DNA of 64,000 bases from Chryseobacterium endalhagicum (GTDB lineage Bacteria; Bacteroidota; Bacteroidia; Flavobacteriales; Weeksellaceae). The notes below the pieces were generated by a model, which had not been told where the DNA came from, ran no database searches, and saw nothing but the letters and a program-made list of their open reading frames with translations. The position numbers and the translations under genes are program-made. Positions within the stretch are counted from its first letter, which is position 1. Each line of letters begins with the position of its first letter. The stretch covers positions 1,997,856 to 2,061,855 of the forward strand of contig NZ_JAELVM010000001.1 of NCBI RefSeq assembly GCF_016745235.1, given 5' to 3'. This document shows, one piece after another, positions 1-8,559 of the stretch.

Positions 1-21
1 AGTCAAGATGCTTTCTTAAAC

Positions 22-60
22 TTGTTTGCAGGTTTCACAGTAATATCCATTGTAATTTTG
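22..60 (+). promoter_or_regulatory. Possible promoter for the first oxidoreductase gene
   Basis: The sequence TAATTTTG at 53-60 is an exact match to the Bacteroidota -7 element TANNTTTG. A TTG at 26-28 lies 24 bases upstream, slightly longer than the usual 17-23. Transcription would begin near 66, about 25 bases before the ATG at 91, which supports that start codon over in-frame alternatives further upstream. Confidence 0.35.
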
Positions 61-90
61 GCCTATACAAAACATTTAAAATTACAGAAA

Positions 91-741
91 ATGGAAACAC
101 AGAAAAAAGTAGCCGTAATTGGCTTAGGGAATATTGGTAAAGCAGTTGCCGGTAATTTAATCAACAACAAGCACCAGGTTATTGTAGCGGCAAGGAATGC
201 TGATGAAGCAAATGATTTTGCCGCACAGTCGGGTGGGTTTGCTCAAAGTACAAGTATTGAAGAGGCTATTGATACGGCAGATATTATAATTCCTGCGATA
301 TGGTTTGGTTCTTTTAAAGACTTCTTTAATGATCACGGAAATCAATTACAGGGGAAAGTACTGGTGGACGTTTCCAATCCCATTGCTCCGGACGGAAATG
401 GTGGTTTTAAAAAGATCATCGGAGAAAGAGAGTCCGCAGGGGAGATTAATGCCTCTATTGCTCCTAAAGGAGTAAAGATGGTAAAAGCTTTCGGAACGCT
501 GGGTGCGGGAACTCTGGCTTCAGCTTCCAATCACACGCCTGAAAAAGAGGTTTTATTTTATGCTTCTGATGATTCGGATGTGAATGGGGATATTGAAAAT
601 TTAATTAAGGACAGTGGTTTTGAGCCGTTAAGAGTAGGTGGCCTGGATCAGTCGATCCGTATTGAAGTTTTTGGAGATCTTCATGAATTTGGAGCATTGG
701 GAAAAGCGGTAAGCCTTGAAGAAGCAAAGTCAAAGCTGTAG
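91..741 (+). CDS. NAD(P)-binding F420-reductase-like oxidoreductase
   Basis: A 216-residue protein with an N-terminal Rossmann fold: the dinucleotide motif GLGNIG lies at residues 11-16. The overall pattern matches the NADP oxidoreductase / coenzyme F420-dependent family (PF03807), which moves hydride between NADPH and a flavin-like or carbonyl substrate. Bacteroidota do not usually make F420, so the true substrate is unknown. The reading frame stays open upstream to the window edge, but the ATG at 91 directly precedes the fold and follows a plausible promoter, so it was chosen. It ends three bases before the next gene's ATG, so the two are probably co-transcribed. Function beyond a soluble cytoplasmic oxidoreductase is inference. 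Confidence 0.8.
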   Translation: METQKKVAVIGLGNIGKAVAGNLINNKHQVIVAARNADEANDFAAQSGGFAQSTSIEEAIDTADIIIPAIWFGSFKDFFNDHGNQLQGKVLVDVSNPIAPDGNGGFKKIIGERESAGEINASIAPKGVKMVKAFGTLGAGTLASASNHTPEKEVLFYASDDSDVNGDIENLIKDSGFEPLRVGGLDQSIRIEVFGDLHEFGALGKAVSLEEAKSKL

Positions 742-743
742 TG

Positions 744-1238
744 ATGAAAAAAATACTCACCGCAGTTCTGGTTGCATGCATATTATCAGCCTGTTCCGGG
801 AAAAAAGAAAACAACAGTTCTACAATTAACACAGAAAAAAATACAGCAATGGAGACCGATGCAAAAAAGAATATAGAAGAAACGCTAAAGGCCTATGAAA
901 ATGCCCTTAATGCTTCATCTACTGAACAGGTATTACCTTTATATACACAGAACGGAATATTCATGCCTCAGGGAGGTCCTACGGCTGAAGGTCAGGAACA
1001 ACTGAAGGGAGCTTATGATTTTGTTTTCAAAACATTACAGCTCAATGTAAAGTTTAGAATTGATGAAATGACTGTAATCAATGAAAACTATGCAATTGCC
1101 CGTACCATGTCTAAAGGTACTCAGCTGATTCACGCAGAAAATAAAACAACGCCGGAAGAAAACCGTGAACTGTTTGTCCTGGAAAAGGAAGACGGTCAAT
1201 GGAAGATCGCCCGATATATGTTTAATAAATCGAAATAA
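744..1238 (+). CDS. NTF2-fold (DUF4440/SnoaL-like) lipoprotein
   Basis: About 164 residues. A short lysine-rich start and a hydrophobic segment lead into the lipobox LSAC, so the protein should be lipid-anchored after signal peptidase II cleavage. The mature part follows the SgcJ/DUF4440 type of NTF2 fold: a helical start with 'LKAYENALN', a middle 'MPQGGPTAEGQEQL' region, and alternating strands to the end. Such folds bind or isomerise small ligands, but no catalytic residues can be assigned here. A GTG three bases earlier would also be in frame; the ATG at 744 is preferred. It sits immediately after the oxidoreductase gene and is followed by a terminator, so the two form a short operon. Confidence 0.8.
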   Translation: MKKILTAVLVACILSACSGKKENNSSTINTEKNTAMETDAKKNIEETLKAYENALNASSTEQVLPLYTQNGIFMPQGGPTAEGQEQLKGAYDFVFKTLQLNVKFRIDEMTVINENYAIARTMSKGTQLIHAENKTTPEENRELFVLEKEDGQWKIARYMFNKSK

Positions 1239-1240
1239 TA

Positions 1241-1270
1241 AAAATGCCTGACCAACGTCAGGCATTTTTT
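1241..1270. terminator. Bidirectional intrinsic terminator
   Basis: A stem TGCCTGA (1245-1251) and TCAGGCA (1258-1264) with a 6-base loop is flanked by A and T runs, so it can stop transcription from both convergent genes. The stop codon of the minus-strand transporter lies inside the stem. Confidence 0.85.
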
Positions 1271-2160
1271 AAGGTTTTATGTGAATTCCTTTTTGATTTC
1301 CGATTGTCCGCAATCACATTAAATGTTACCCCTAAAAGGATCAGGGTAATGCCAATAAGCAGATTCATCGTGAATTTTTCGTGAAACATTAAAACGCTTA
1401 CCATCACAGCCACTACAGGCTCCAATGCTCCTAAAATGGCAGTCGGCGTCGATCCGATATATTTTATAGCGTAAACCAGACACAGGCTGGAAATTACGGT
1501 CGTCAGAAAAGCAAAAACAATAAAGTTTAAAAATATAGATACGGAAGGAATAGCAAAAGATTCACCCGCAGCTGAAGCTTTGAGCATAAAAAATGCCGAT
1601 GTAAAAAGCATGGAGTAGAAGGAAAGCTTGAATCCGGATACTTTAAGATCAGATTTGTTGACAATCACCATATAAAGAGCATAAAACAATGAACTCAGCA
1701 TGACAATTCCGAGGCCTGCAAAATTGATCTCCAGACCATTTCCTTTTAAACATAAAACAATGACGCCTGCAAAAGCCAGCAGCAGAGACATGACGGATAA
1801 TTTGGTCAGTTTTTCCTTGTAAAAAAAGAACATAATCAAAGCCACAATCACCGGATAAATAAATAAAACGGTAGAAGCGATTCCCGGAGTAAGGAAATCA
1901 TAGCCGATAAATAAAAATTCTGAAGAAAGGGCATAGCAGACTCCCAGAACCGCAAGGATCAAAGCTTCTTTTTTGTTGATTTTCAGGCTTTCTTTGGAGT
2001 ACAGCAAATATCCGCCTACCATTAAAGCAGAAAATAAAAATCTGTAGAACAGCGTAATGTCCATAGAAAAATGCGCCTGTTTGAGCGGCAGGATAAAGAT
2101 GGGAATCAGTCCGAATGAAACTGACGACAAAATCCCTAAAAGATAACCTTTGATTTTCAT
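1258..2160 (-). CDS. EamA/DMT-family transporter
   Basis: A 300-residue, almost entirely hydrophobic protein with about ten membrane-spanning segments in two similar halves, as expected of the drug/metabolite transporter superfamily (two EamA domains). Signature-like features are the N-terminal 'GILSSVSFGLIPIFILPL' segment and the 'LGALEPVVAVMVSVLMFHE' segment near the end of the second half, where family members carry a conserved GxxEP-type motif. It should sit in the inner membrane and export a small metabolite or amino acid; the substrate cannot be told from sequence. A charged, lysine/arginine-rich cytoplasmic tail closes it. It is convergent with the upstream lipoprotein operon and appears monocistronic. 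Confidence 0.85.
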   Translation of the reverse strand: MKIKGYLLGILSSVSFGLIPIFILPLKQAHFSMDITLFYRFLFSALMVGGYLLYSKESLKINKKEALILAVLGVCYALSSEFLFIGYDFLTPGIASTVLFIYPVIVALIMFFFYKEKLTKLSVMSLLLAFAGVIVLCLKGNGLEINFAGLGIVMLSSLFYALYMVIVNKSDLKVSGFKLSFYSMLFTSAFFMLKASAAGESFAIPSVSIFLNFIVFAFLTTVISSLCLVYAIKYIGSTPTAILGALEPVVAVMVSVLMFHEKFTMNLLIGITLILLGVTFNVIADNRKSKRNSHKTLKNA

Positions 2161-2180
2161 TTGCTGTTTTGTTTTTGTAT

Positions 2181-2207
2181 GAGGCTAAGGTTAAGATTAA
2201 GGCTGAG
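2181..2207. repeat. Hexamer-type (GGCTAA/GGTTAA) repeat tract
   Basis: A short tract built of AAGGCT/AAGGTT-like hexamers between the transporter gene and the sulfonolipid-type operon. The 15 bases AAGATTAAGGCTGAG are matched, with one difference, by a tract inside the multicopper oxidase gene (16257-16301). Confidence 0.5.
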
Positions 2208-2323
2208 CATGTGTGAGTAGGTTAATTTGAGCCTGGATAAATACTCAACTATTATAACCCTAAACTTTAACTCCCAAAAAACGTATCCCACAGCTTTCAT
2301 TCCACAATTTGAGATTATTTTAT

Positions 2324-2356
2324 AAAAAACCACTGAAAATAATTCAGTGGTTTTTT
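2324..2356 (-). terminator. Intrinsic terminator after the acyltransferase gene
   Basis: A perfect 14-bp stem (2324-2337 with 2343-2356) with a 5-base loop, bounded by A6 and T6. It lies 24 bases downstream of the minus-strand stop codon at 2380. Confidence 0.85.
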
Positions 2357-2379
2357 AAATTTATATGATGATACCGGTA

Positions 2380-3642
2380 TTACATTTGTTTGTACTCGAT
2401 ATTCATCTGTTTTTCCATTTCTCTGTAATGTCCGGAAGTTAGTTTTTCACGGATACCATCGAAAGCGGCTAATGTTTCGTTAATTTCTGAATCTGTGTGC
2501 GACGCAGTAGGGATCAGTCTTAGTAAGATCATTCCCTTAGGAATTACAGGATATACCACTACTGATGTGAAAACACCGTAGTTCTCTCTAAGGTCTTTAG
2601 CAAGAAGGGTAGCTTCAATGGTAGTTCCTTCAATGAAAACAGGAGTTACGCAAGTATTGGTATTTCCAAGATTGTACCCTCTTTCTTTCAGACCGTTTTG
2701 AAGTTTATATACATTTTCCCACAATTTAGCTTTGATTTCCGGACGTGTTCTTAAAAGTTCCAGTCTTTTTAATCCTCCCACTACCATTGGCATGGTAAGA
2801 GATTTCGCAAAAATCTGAGAACGAAGATTGTATTTTAAAAATCTGATGATCGTTTCATCCCCCGAAAGGAAAGCTCCGAAACCGGCCATAGATTTAGCAA
2901 AAGTAGAGAAATAAACATCAATCTGATCCTGACATCCCTGCTCCTCACCAGCTCCCGCTCCGGTTTTACCCAAAGTTCCGAAACCGTGTGCATCATCTAC
3001 CAATAGTCTGAAATTGAATTTAGATTTTAAGTCGCAGATTTCTTTCAGTTTTCCCTGCATTCCTCTCATTCCGAAAACCCCTTCCGTGATCACTAAAATT
3101 CCTCCTCCGTTTTCTTCTGCTACTTTAGTGGCTCTGGCTAAGTTTTTCTCTAAACTTTCTATATCATTATGCTTGAACGTAAAGCTTTTTCCCATGTGAA
3201 GACGAACTCCGTCTACGATACATGCGTGAGAATCAGCGTCATATACAATGACGTCATGTCTTGTCACCAATGCATCGATCGCTGAAACCATTCCCTGGTA
3301 ACCGAAATTCAATAAATAAGCAGCTTCTTTCTGAGTGAATTCTGCCAATTCTTTTTCCAATTGCTGATGCTGCTGGGTTTCACCTGACATTGCTCTTGCA
3401 CCCATCGGATAAAACATTCCGAATTCTGCAGCAGCTTTCGCGTCAGCTTCTAAAACTTCCGGGTGGTTACAAAGTCCTAAATAATCGTTGGCACTCCAGA
3501 AAATTACATCCTTACCTTGAAATTTCATTCTTGGACCAATCGGACCTTCCAGTTTTGGGAAAACAAAATACCCTTCAGCATAATCTGCAAATTGTCCCAA
3601 TGGACCTGGATTTTGTTTAATACGTTCAAAAATATCTAACAT
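2380..3642 (-). CDS. Serine palmitoyltransferase-like enzyme, probable cysteate acyltransferase
   Basis: A 420-residue fold-type I PLP enzyme of the alpha-oxoamine synthase family, which condenses an amino acid with an acyl thioester and loses CO2. The cofactor residues are visible: a stacking His at about 139 (DSHAC), the Asp pair in VDDAHG (215-220), and the Schiff-base Lys at 250 in TFAKS. Related enzymes are serine palmitoyltransferase, glycine C-acetyltransferase and 8-amino-7-oxononanoate synthase. The gene directly upstream, 79 bases away on the same strand, is a cysteine-synthase-like enzyme. That pairing fits the sulfonolipid (capnine) pathway, where cysteate is made and then condensed with a fatty acyl group to give 3-ketocapnine. 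The family call is firm; cysteate as substrate is inference from context. No glycine-kinase or biotin genes are nearby to favour the alternatives. Confidence 0.8.
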   Translation of the reverse strand: MLDIFERIKQNPGPLGQFADYAEGYFVFPKLEGPIGPRMKFQGKDVIFWSANDYLGLCNHPEVLEADAKAAAEFGMFYPMGARAMSGETQQHQQLEKELAEFTQKEAAYLLNFGYQGMVSAIDALVTRHDVIVYDADSHACIVDGVRLHMGKSFTFKHNDIESLEKNLARATKVAEENGGGILVITEGVFGMRGMQGKLKEICDLKSKFNFRLLVDDAHGFGTLGKTGAGAGEEQGCQDQIDVYFSTFAKSMAGFGAFLSGDETIIRFLKYNLRSQIFAKSLTMPMVVGGLKRLELLRTRPEIKAKLWENVYKLQNGLKERGYNLGNTNTCVTPVFIEGTTIEATLLAKDLRENYGVFTSVVVYPVIPKGMILLRLIPTASHTDSEINETLAAFDGIREKLTSGHYREMEKQMNIEYKQM

Positions 3643-3721
3643 TTTGTATAGTAATTTTTAAGTGAAAAAGTCTTTCCTGTAAAACACAAAAGACTTTATT
3701 GGTATCGTGGTTTATATATTT

Positions 3722-4759
3722 CTATTTGATGAATTCCGTTTTGAAAACTTCATCGTAATTATGTACGCAGTTGTTGATAAAACCTTGTTCAGCCATCCAT
3801 TTATCACTGTATACCTTCGTGATATACCTTGATCCGTGATCCGGGAATATAAGGACAATGATATCGTCTTTAGTCAGCTCGTGAGACTGTGCGTACTGAA
3901 TCAGGGCCTGGGTTACAGCTCCTGTAGTATATCCTCCCATGATGGCTTCTTTAAGGGCTATTTCACGGGTTCTGTAAGCAGACATCTCGTCATTTACTCT
4001 TACAAATTCATCTATTCTATCAAAAAGAAGGGCAGCAGGGATCAAATTTTTTCCCATTCCTTCAATCTGATAAGGATGTACATCTTCTTTGTGAATTTCC
4101 CCGGTTTCGTGATAGGATTTCAGGATAGAACCATCCGCATCTACACCAATGATCTTGATGTCCGGATTTTTCTCCTTTAAAAACTTACCTGAACCTGACA
4201 ATGTTCCACCTGTTCCAGTGCAGGCAAAAAGGTGCGTTACCTTTCCTTCTGTCTGCTCCCAAATTTCAGGACCTGTAGTCTGGTAGTGTGCATCAATATT
4301 CAACTCATTAAAATATTGATTGATGTAAACTGAATTCGGGGTTTCTGAAGCTATTCTTTTAGCCACTTCATAATAAGATCTGGGATCATCTGCTGCTACA
4401 TTGGCGGGACAAATGTATACGGTAGCCCCCAATGCCTTTAGGTAAGAAATTTTCTCAGGCTTTGTTTTGTCGCTTACCGCCAGAATACATTTATATCCTT
4501 TAATAATACAGACCATCGCAATAGAAAACCCGGTGTTTCCTGAAGTAGTTTCTACAACTACGGAATCTTCCTTTAATAAACCTTTTTTTTCAGCGTTTTC
4601 TATAATATGAAGTGCTATTCTATCTTTTGTGGAATGTCCAGGATTATATGATTCTAACTTGGCATAAACGGTTGCAGGAATATCTTTTGTAACAGTATTA
4701 AGCTTCACCATAGGAGTATGTCCTATTAGGCCAAGAATATTATCGTAAACATTACTCAT
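3722..4759 (-). CDS. Cysteine-synthase-family PLP enzyme, probable cysteate synthase
   Basis: A 345-residue fold-type II PLP enzyme. The Schiff-base Lys is K45 in HSTKDR, the substrate-carboxylate loop is TSGNTG at 72-77, and the PLP-phosphate loop is TGTGGT at 181-186. These are shared by cysteine synthase, cystathionine beta-synthase and cysteate synthase, all of which replace a leaving group on an activated serine with a sulfur nucleophile. Directly downstream lies an alpha-oxoamine synthase, and no serine acetyltransferase is present, so use of sulfite to make L-cysteate for sulfonolipid synthesis is the better fit. An ordinary cysteine synthase role cannot be excluded from sequence alone. 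It is the first gene of a two-gene operon. Confidence 0.75.
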   Translation of the reverse strand: MSNVYDNILGLIGHTPMVKLNTVTKDIPATVYAKLESYNPGHSTKDRIALHIIENAEKKGLLKEDSVVVETTSGNTGFSIAMVCIIKGYKCILAVSDKTKPEKISYLKALGATVYICPANVAADDPRSYYEVAKRIASETPNSVYINQYFNELNIDAHYQTTGPEIWEQTEGKVTHLFACTGTGGTLSGSGKFLKEKNPDIKIIGVDADGSILKSYHETGEIHKEDVHPYQIEGMGKNLIPAALLFDRIDEFVRVNDEMSAYRTREIALKEAIMGGYTTGAVTQALIQYAQSHELTKDDIIVLIFPDHGSRYITKVYSDKWMAEQGFINNCVHNYDEVFKTEFIK

Positions 4760-4789
4760 TATTTGTTATTTTCAATAAAAATCTGACCG

Positions 4790-4797
4790 CAAAAATA
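4790..4797 (-). promoter_or_regulatory. -7 element of the sulfonolipid-type operon
   Basis: On the minus strand this reads TATTTTTG, an exact TANNTTTG. It would place the transcript start near 4785, about 25 bases before the ATG at 4759. No clear TTG is found at the usual upstream distance. Confidence 0.4.
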
Positions 4798-4981
4798 CAA
4801 AAAAATAAATAATTACTAAACTTTTGTTTGATTTCAAGCCTGTGATATAGCAAAATTTATTTTTTGATTTGCAATCTTGGATGAACTAAGGTCACAAATA
4901 CTGCGCCAAATTTTTTAAATTTTGTTAAAAACACCATAGAATGCTATAAAAGCCTTATTTTCGCGTAATTGATTTAATACT

Positions 4982-7900
4982 ATGAAAAATTGGACTTTTA
5001 AGCAATGGAACACCGTTTTAGGATGGGTGATTTTTGTCATTGCATTTTTCACGTACTTGTCGACCATAGAACCCAATTTCAGTTTCTGGGATTGCGGCGA
5101 GTACATTTCTTCTGCAGTAAAACTTGAAGTAACGCATGCTCCCGGAGCCGCTTTGTTTCAGATCGTGGGTGCCGTGGCAGCCATTTTTGCTTTAGGTAAA
5201 GGCGAAAACTATTCTATTGTGATCAACGCGATGTCTGCATTGTTCAGTGCACTGACGATTCTGTTCCTGTTCTGGACGATCACGCATTTTGTAAGAAGAC
5301 TTTTAAACAAAGATTTCGATGAAATAACGAAACATCAGGAAATCTCCATTCTTTTTGCAGGTGCCGTAGGCGCATTGTGTTTCACATTTTCAGATACGTT
5401 TTGGTTCTCTGCAGTAGAAGGGGAAGTGTATTCCATGGCTTCTATGTTCATCGCCTTATTGGTCTGGCTGATCACAAAATGGGAAAACGAATATCTTGCG
5501 AAAGACAGTGAAAGATGGATTATCCTTATTTTCTTTGTATTAGGACTTTCCGTAGGAGTACACATGATGGGGATGCTTGCAGTACCGGCTGTATGTCTGG
5601 TGTACTACGCAAGAAATTACAAATTTACCTGGAAAAACTTTATCTGGGCGAATGCGATCACTTTGGGAATTCTGATTATTGTGTTCAAAATTATTTTCCC
5701 ATTGATCATGACGATGTTCGGAAGACTGGAAATATTCTTCGTAAACGGATTGGGTCTTCCTTTCCACTCAGGAACAATCGTCGCGTTTATTTTAATGACT
5801 GTAGCTTGTTTCTTCATCATTAAATATGCAAGAAAAGCTAAGAAAAATATTTATCAGACTGCTGCATTGTCAGTGGTGTTTATGATCATTGGTTTCTCAT
5901 GCTGGATGGTCATTCCTATCAGAGCGAATGCAAATCCTCCGATGAACCTTAATGATCCGGATACCGCAATTGGGATGCTGGATTACTATAACAGAGAACA
6001 ATACGGTGACTGGCCAACGATTTACGGGCAAAACTATACCGCTTTTCTTGATGCGAATGGAATTGAAAAGAACGAAGACGGAAGTTTCAAAACTCAGAAA
6101 ACCGGAGAGATCTACGAAAAAGACGAAAAAACTGGAACCTACAGAAAAACAGGTGACCGTTTCAATTATATCTTCAGCAAGTCTCAGATCAGCTTGATGC
6201 CGAGAATGTTCAATGAAGATAAAGATGTAATGGCGAACTACATTTCCATGTACGGAGCCCCGGATTTTACCTTCAATTATGGAAATGAAGATGTAGCGGA
6301 TAATCCTCAGGCAAAACAGATTTTTGACGAGCTTAGAGGAAAATATGAAGACAAATCCATTACAGCAGCAGATTATTTAAAGGTGAAGCCTTACAATCTG
6401 ATCAACGTTCAGAAGCCTTCACTGGCCCAGAATATGGATTATTTCATTACGTTCCAGAACGGATATTATTTTGTAAGATACCTGATGTGGAACTTCGTGG
6501 GAAGACAGAACGACCTTGAAGGAAACATGGAGAACACAAAAGGAAACTGGATTTCCGGAATTTCTTTTATAGACAATGCTTTACTTGGAAATCAGGATAA
6601 GATGCCTGCAAAATTCCAGAACGAAAGTACGGTGAAATTCTTCTTTTTACCTTTAATTTTAGGGTTAATCGGTTTCTTTTTCCAGTTAAACAGAGACTTC
6701 GGAAGGTTCTATGCCTTACTTTCATTATTTGTTTTAACGAGTGTTGGAATTATTTTCTATACCGGAGTAAAACCTTTCGAACCGAGAGAAAGAGATTACG
6801 CAATGGTAGGTTCCTTCTACGCATTTGCGATCTGGATCGGGCTTGGAGCCGGAGCTATTTTATGGTTCATTCAGTCTAAAGTAAAATCCAACGGAGCAAA
6901 TATTGCTTTAGGAGTTGTTTTATTGGGTGTACCGTTTATGATGGGCTTCCAGAACTATAATGTACACGACAGAAGCAACAGATATACAGCCTATGACTAT
7001 GCATATTCAGTATTAAAATCACTTCCGAAAAACGATATTTTATTTGTTTACGGAGATAATGACACGTATCCGGTTTGGGCTATTCAGGAAACGGAAAGGT
7101 TCAGAGATGATGTGAAGGTGGTGAATTTCACCCTTGCTTCAACGCCATGGAACTTAGACCAGATCAAGAGAAAGACCTACAACGCGGCAGGAATTCCAAG
7201 TGAACTGACCCACGATGATTACAGAGACGGTGTGAATGACCAGATCTATATGATGAAAAAAGAAGACTGGGAAGGAGTTTTCTCTATGCTGAAAGAGCAG
7301 GGCGTTCCGGATACCCAGTTCGGGGCTTTCAGAAAATACCTTACACAGGATTCTTTAACATTGAAAGAGGCTGTTAATTTCATCAAATTCAAGTCTCCTG
7401 AAAAAGACGAGCTTTTAAAAATGTATTTCGGAGAAGAGAAGTACGAAAAATATAATATTCTTCCGGTAAATAAATTCATTCTTCCTGTTAATAAAGAAAA
7501 TGCTTTAAGAGCAGGAATCATCACTCAGGCAGATCTTCCGAACGTAGTAAACCAGATCATGATCACGTACAAAGGAAACACCCTTTACAAAAACAACCTG
7601 ATCATGCTGGATATGCTTGCCAATTTCGACTGGAAGCGTCCGATCAACTTCTCATCAGGAGGAATCTACGACAGCGAAAATATTTTCTACCTGAATGAAT
7701 ATCTTCAGTTCGACGGTTTCAGCTACAGACTGGTTCCAATCCACACAGCTGAGAATGCAGACGGAGATATGGGAAGAGTAGATGTCAATTCTTTATATAA
7801 TGTAGTGAAAAACTTCAGATGGGGTAATTTTAAAGACTTAAATACCCATTTTGATGAAACTGCTACTTCAAATATCATGAGCTACAGAATGTCAGCAAGC

Positions 7901-8467
7901 AGAGCTGCTTCAGCATTGGCATTAAGCGGACAGAAAGCTAAAGCGGTAGAATTATTAGATCTTGCATCCAAAGAAATTCCTGCAGAGAAATTTAATGATC
8001 CACGTTCATTAAGTGCTATGGTAACAGGATATATCATTGCAGGACAGGAGAAAAAAGGTCTTCAGCTTGCAGAAATCCTTAAAAAAGGAATTTTTGACGA
8101 GTACGATTATTATTTAAGCCTTGCTCCGGCAGATCAGAATTTCGCCAGAAGACAGATGAGAGCTAAACCAATGGAATATTCTCTTGTCGTAGCAGCGGTT
8201 ACAGATGCTTATCAGAAGCTGGGTCAGAAAGAAAAAGCCTACGGTTATCTGGTGAAATCCATTGAGCCGATCGATAAGAAGTTCAATGTTTTCATCAAAG
8301 AACTTCAGCAGATGGGTAAGGAAAAGGCCATGAAGGAATCTGAAAACGTACAGAAGATCACGCCATTCTACCAATATTTATTTGATGTAATGGAACCTTA
8401 TGATTCTACCTATTCGAAAGAAAAAGAAAATCAGATCACCACAGCCATTATTAAAGTAACACAATAA
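4982..8467 (+). CDS. DUF2723 glycosyltransferase (GT117, TMEM260-like)
   Basis: A 1161-residue protein. The N-terminal half holds about a dozen membrane spans and the DUF2723 signature, 'SFWDCGEYISSAVKLEVTHA' at about 34-53, where the acidic pair D37/E40 sits in the first periplasmic loop, as in GT-C glycosyltransferases. The C-terminal 500 residues are mostly soluble, with helical, repeat-like stretches near the end. The family includes animal TMEM260, a protein O-mannosyltransferase, and is widespread in Bacteroidota, where it probably uses a lipid-linked sugar to modify exported proteins. Donor and acceptor are unknown here. A second GT-C protein follows, so the two may act in one pathway. 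A near-consensus -7 (TATTTTCG, 4956-4963) lies 18 bases before the ATG. Confidence 0.85.
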   Translation: MKNWTFKQWNTVLGWVIFVIAFFTYLSTIEPNFSFWDCGEYISSAVKLEVTHAPGAALFQIVGAVAAIFALGKGENYSIVINAMSALFSALTILFLFWTITHFVRRLLNKDFDEITKHQEISILFAGAVGALCFTFSDTFWFSAVEGEVYSMASMFIALLVWLITKWENEYLAKDSERWIILIFFVLGLSVGVHMMGMLAVPAVCLVYYARNYKFTWKNFIWANAITLGILIIVFKIIFPLIMTMFGRLEIFFVNGLGLPFHSGTIVAFILMTVACFFIIKYARKAKKNIYQTAALSVVFMIIGFSCWMVIPIRANANPPMNLNDPDTAIGMLDYYNREQYGDWPTIYGQNYTAFLDANGIEKNEDGSFKTQKTGEIYEKDEKTGTYRKTGDRFNYIFSKSQISLMPRMFNEDKDVMANYISMYGAPDFTFNYGNEDVADNPQAKQIFDELRGKYEDKSITAADYLKVKPYNLINVQKPSLAQNMDYFITFQNGYYFVRYLMWNFVGRQNDLEGNMENTKGNWISGISFIDNALLGNQDKMPAKFQNESTVKFFFLPLILGLIGFFFQLNRDFGRFYALLSLFVLTSVGIIFYTGVKPFEPRERDYAMVGSFYAFAIWIGLGAGAILWFIQSKVKSNGANIALGVVLLGVPFMMGFQNYNVHDRSNRYTAYDYAYSVLKSLPKNDILFVYGDNDTYPVWAIQETERFRDDVKVVNFTLASTPWNLDQIKRKTYNAAGIPSELTHDDYRDGVNDQIYMMKKEDWEGVFSMLKEQGVPDTQFGAFRKYLTQDSLTLKEAVNFIKFKSPEKDELLKMYFGEEKYEKYNILPVNKFILPVNKENALRAGIITQADLPNVVNQIMITYKGNTLYKNNLIMLDMLANFDWKRPINFSSGGIYDSENIFYLNEYLQFDGFSYRLVPIHTAENADGDMGRVDVNSLYNVVKNFRWGNFKDLNTHFDETATSNIMSYRMSASRAASALALSGQKAKAVELLDLASKEIPAEKFNDPRSLSAMVTGYIIAGQEKKGLQLAEILKKGIFDEYDYYLSLAPADQNFARRQMRAKPMEYSLVVAAVTDAYQKLGQKEKAYGYLVKSIEPIDKKFNVFIKELQQMGKEKAMKESENVQKITPFYQYLFDVMEPYDSTYSKEKENQITTAIIKVTQ

Positions 8468-8480
8468 TACAGCTTATCAA

Positions 8481-8506
8481 AAACGGAACTTCGGTTCCGT
8501 TTTTTT
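8481..8506 (+). terminator. Intrinsic terminator with UUCG tetraloop
   Basis: A 9-bp stem (8481-8489 with 8494-8502) closed by a TTCG loop and followed by a T run, 14 bases after the glycosyltransferase stop codon. Confidence 0.9.
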
Positions 8507-8510
8507 GTTA

Positions 8511-8541
8511 TTGGGATTCCTGATTTTTAAGATTATATTTG
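8511..8541 (+). promoter_or_regulatory. Consensus Bacteroidota promoter
   Basis: TTG at 8511-8513, 20 bases, then TATATTTG at 8534-8541: an exact match in both elements and spacing. Transcription should begin near 8547, giving a leader of only about 13 bases before the ATG at 8560. Confidence 0.7.
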
Positions 8542-8559
8542 TCAAACTAAAAATGCGTG

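Noticed and set aside
1..90. In-frame extension of the first oxidoreductase to the window edge
   Set aside because: The extra residues do not fit the Rossmann family's start, and an exact -7 element lies in this stretch.
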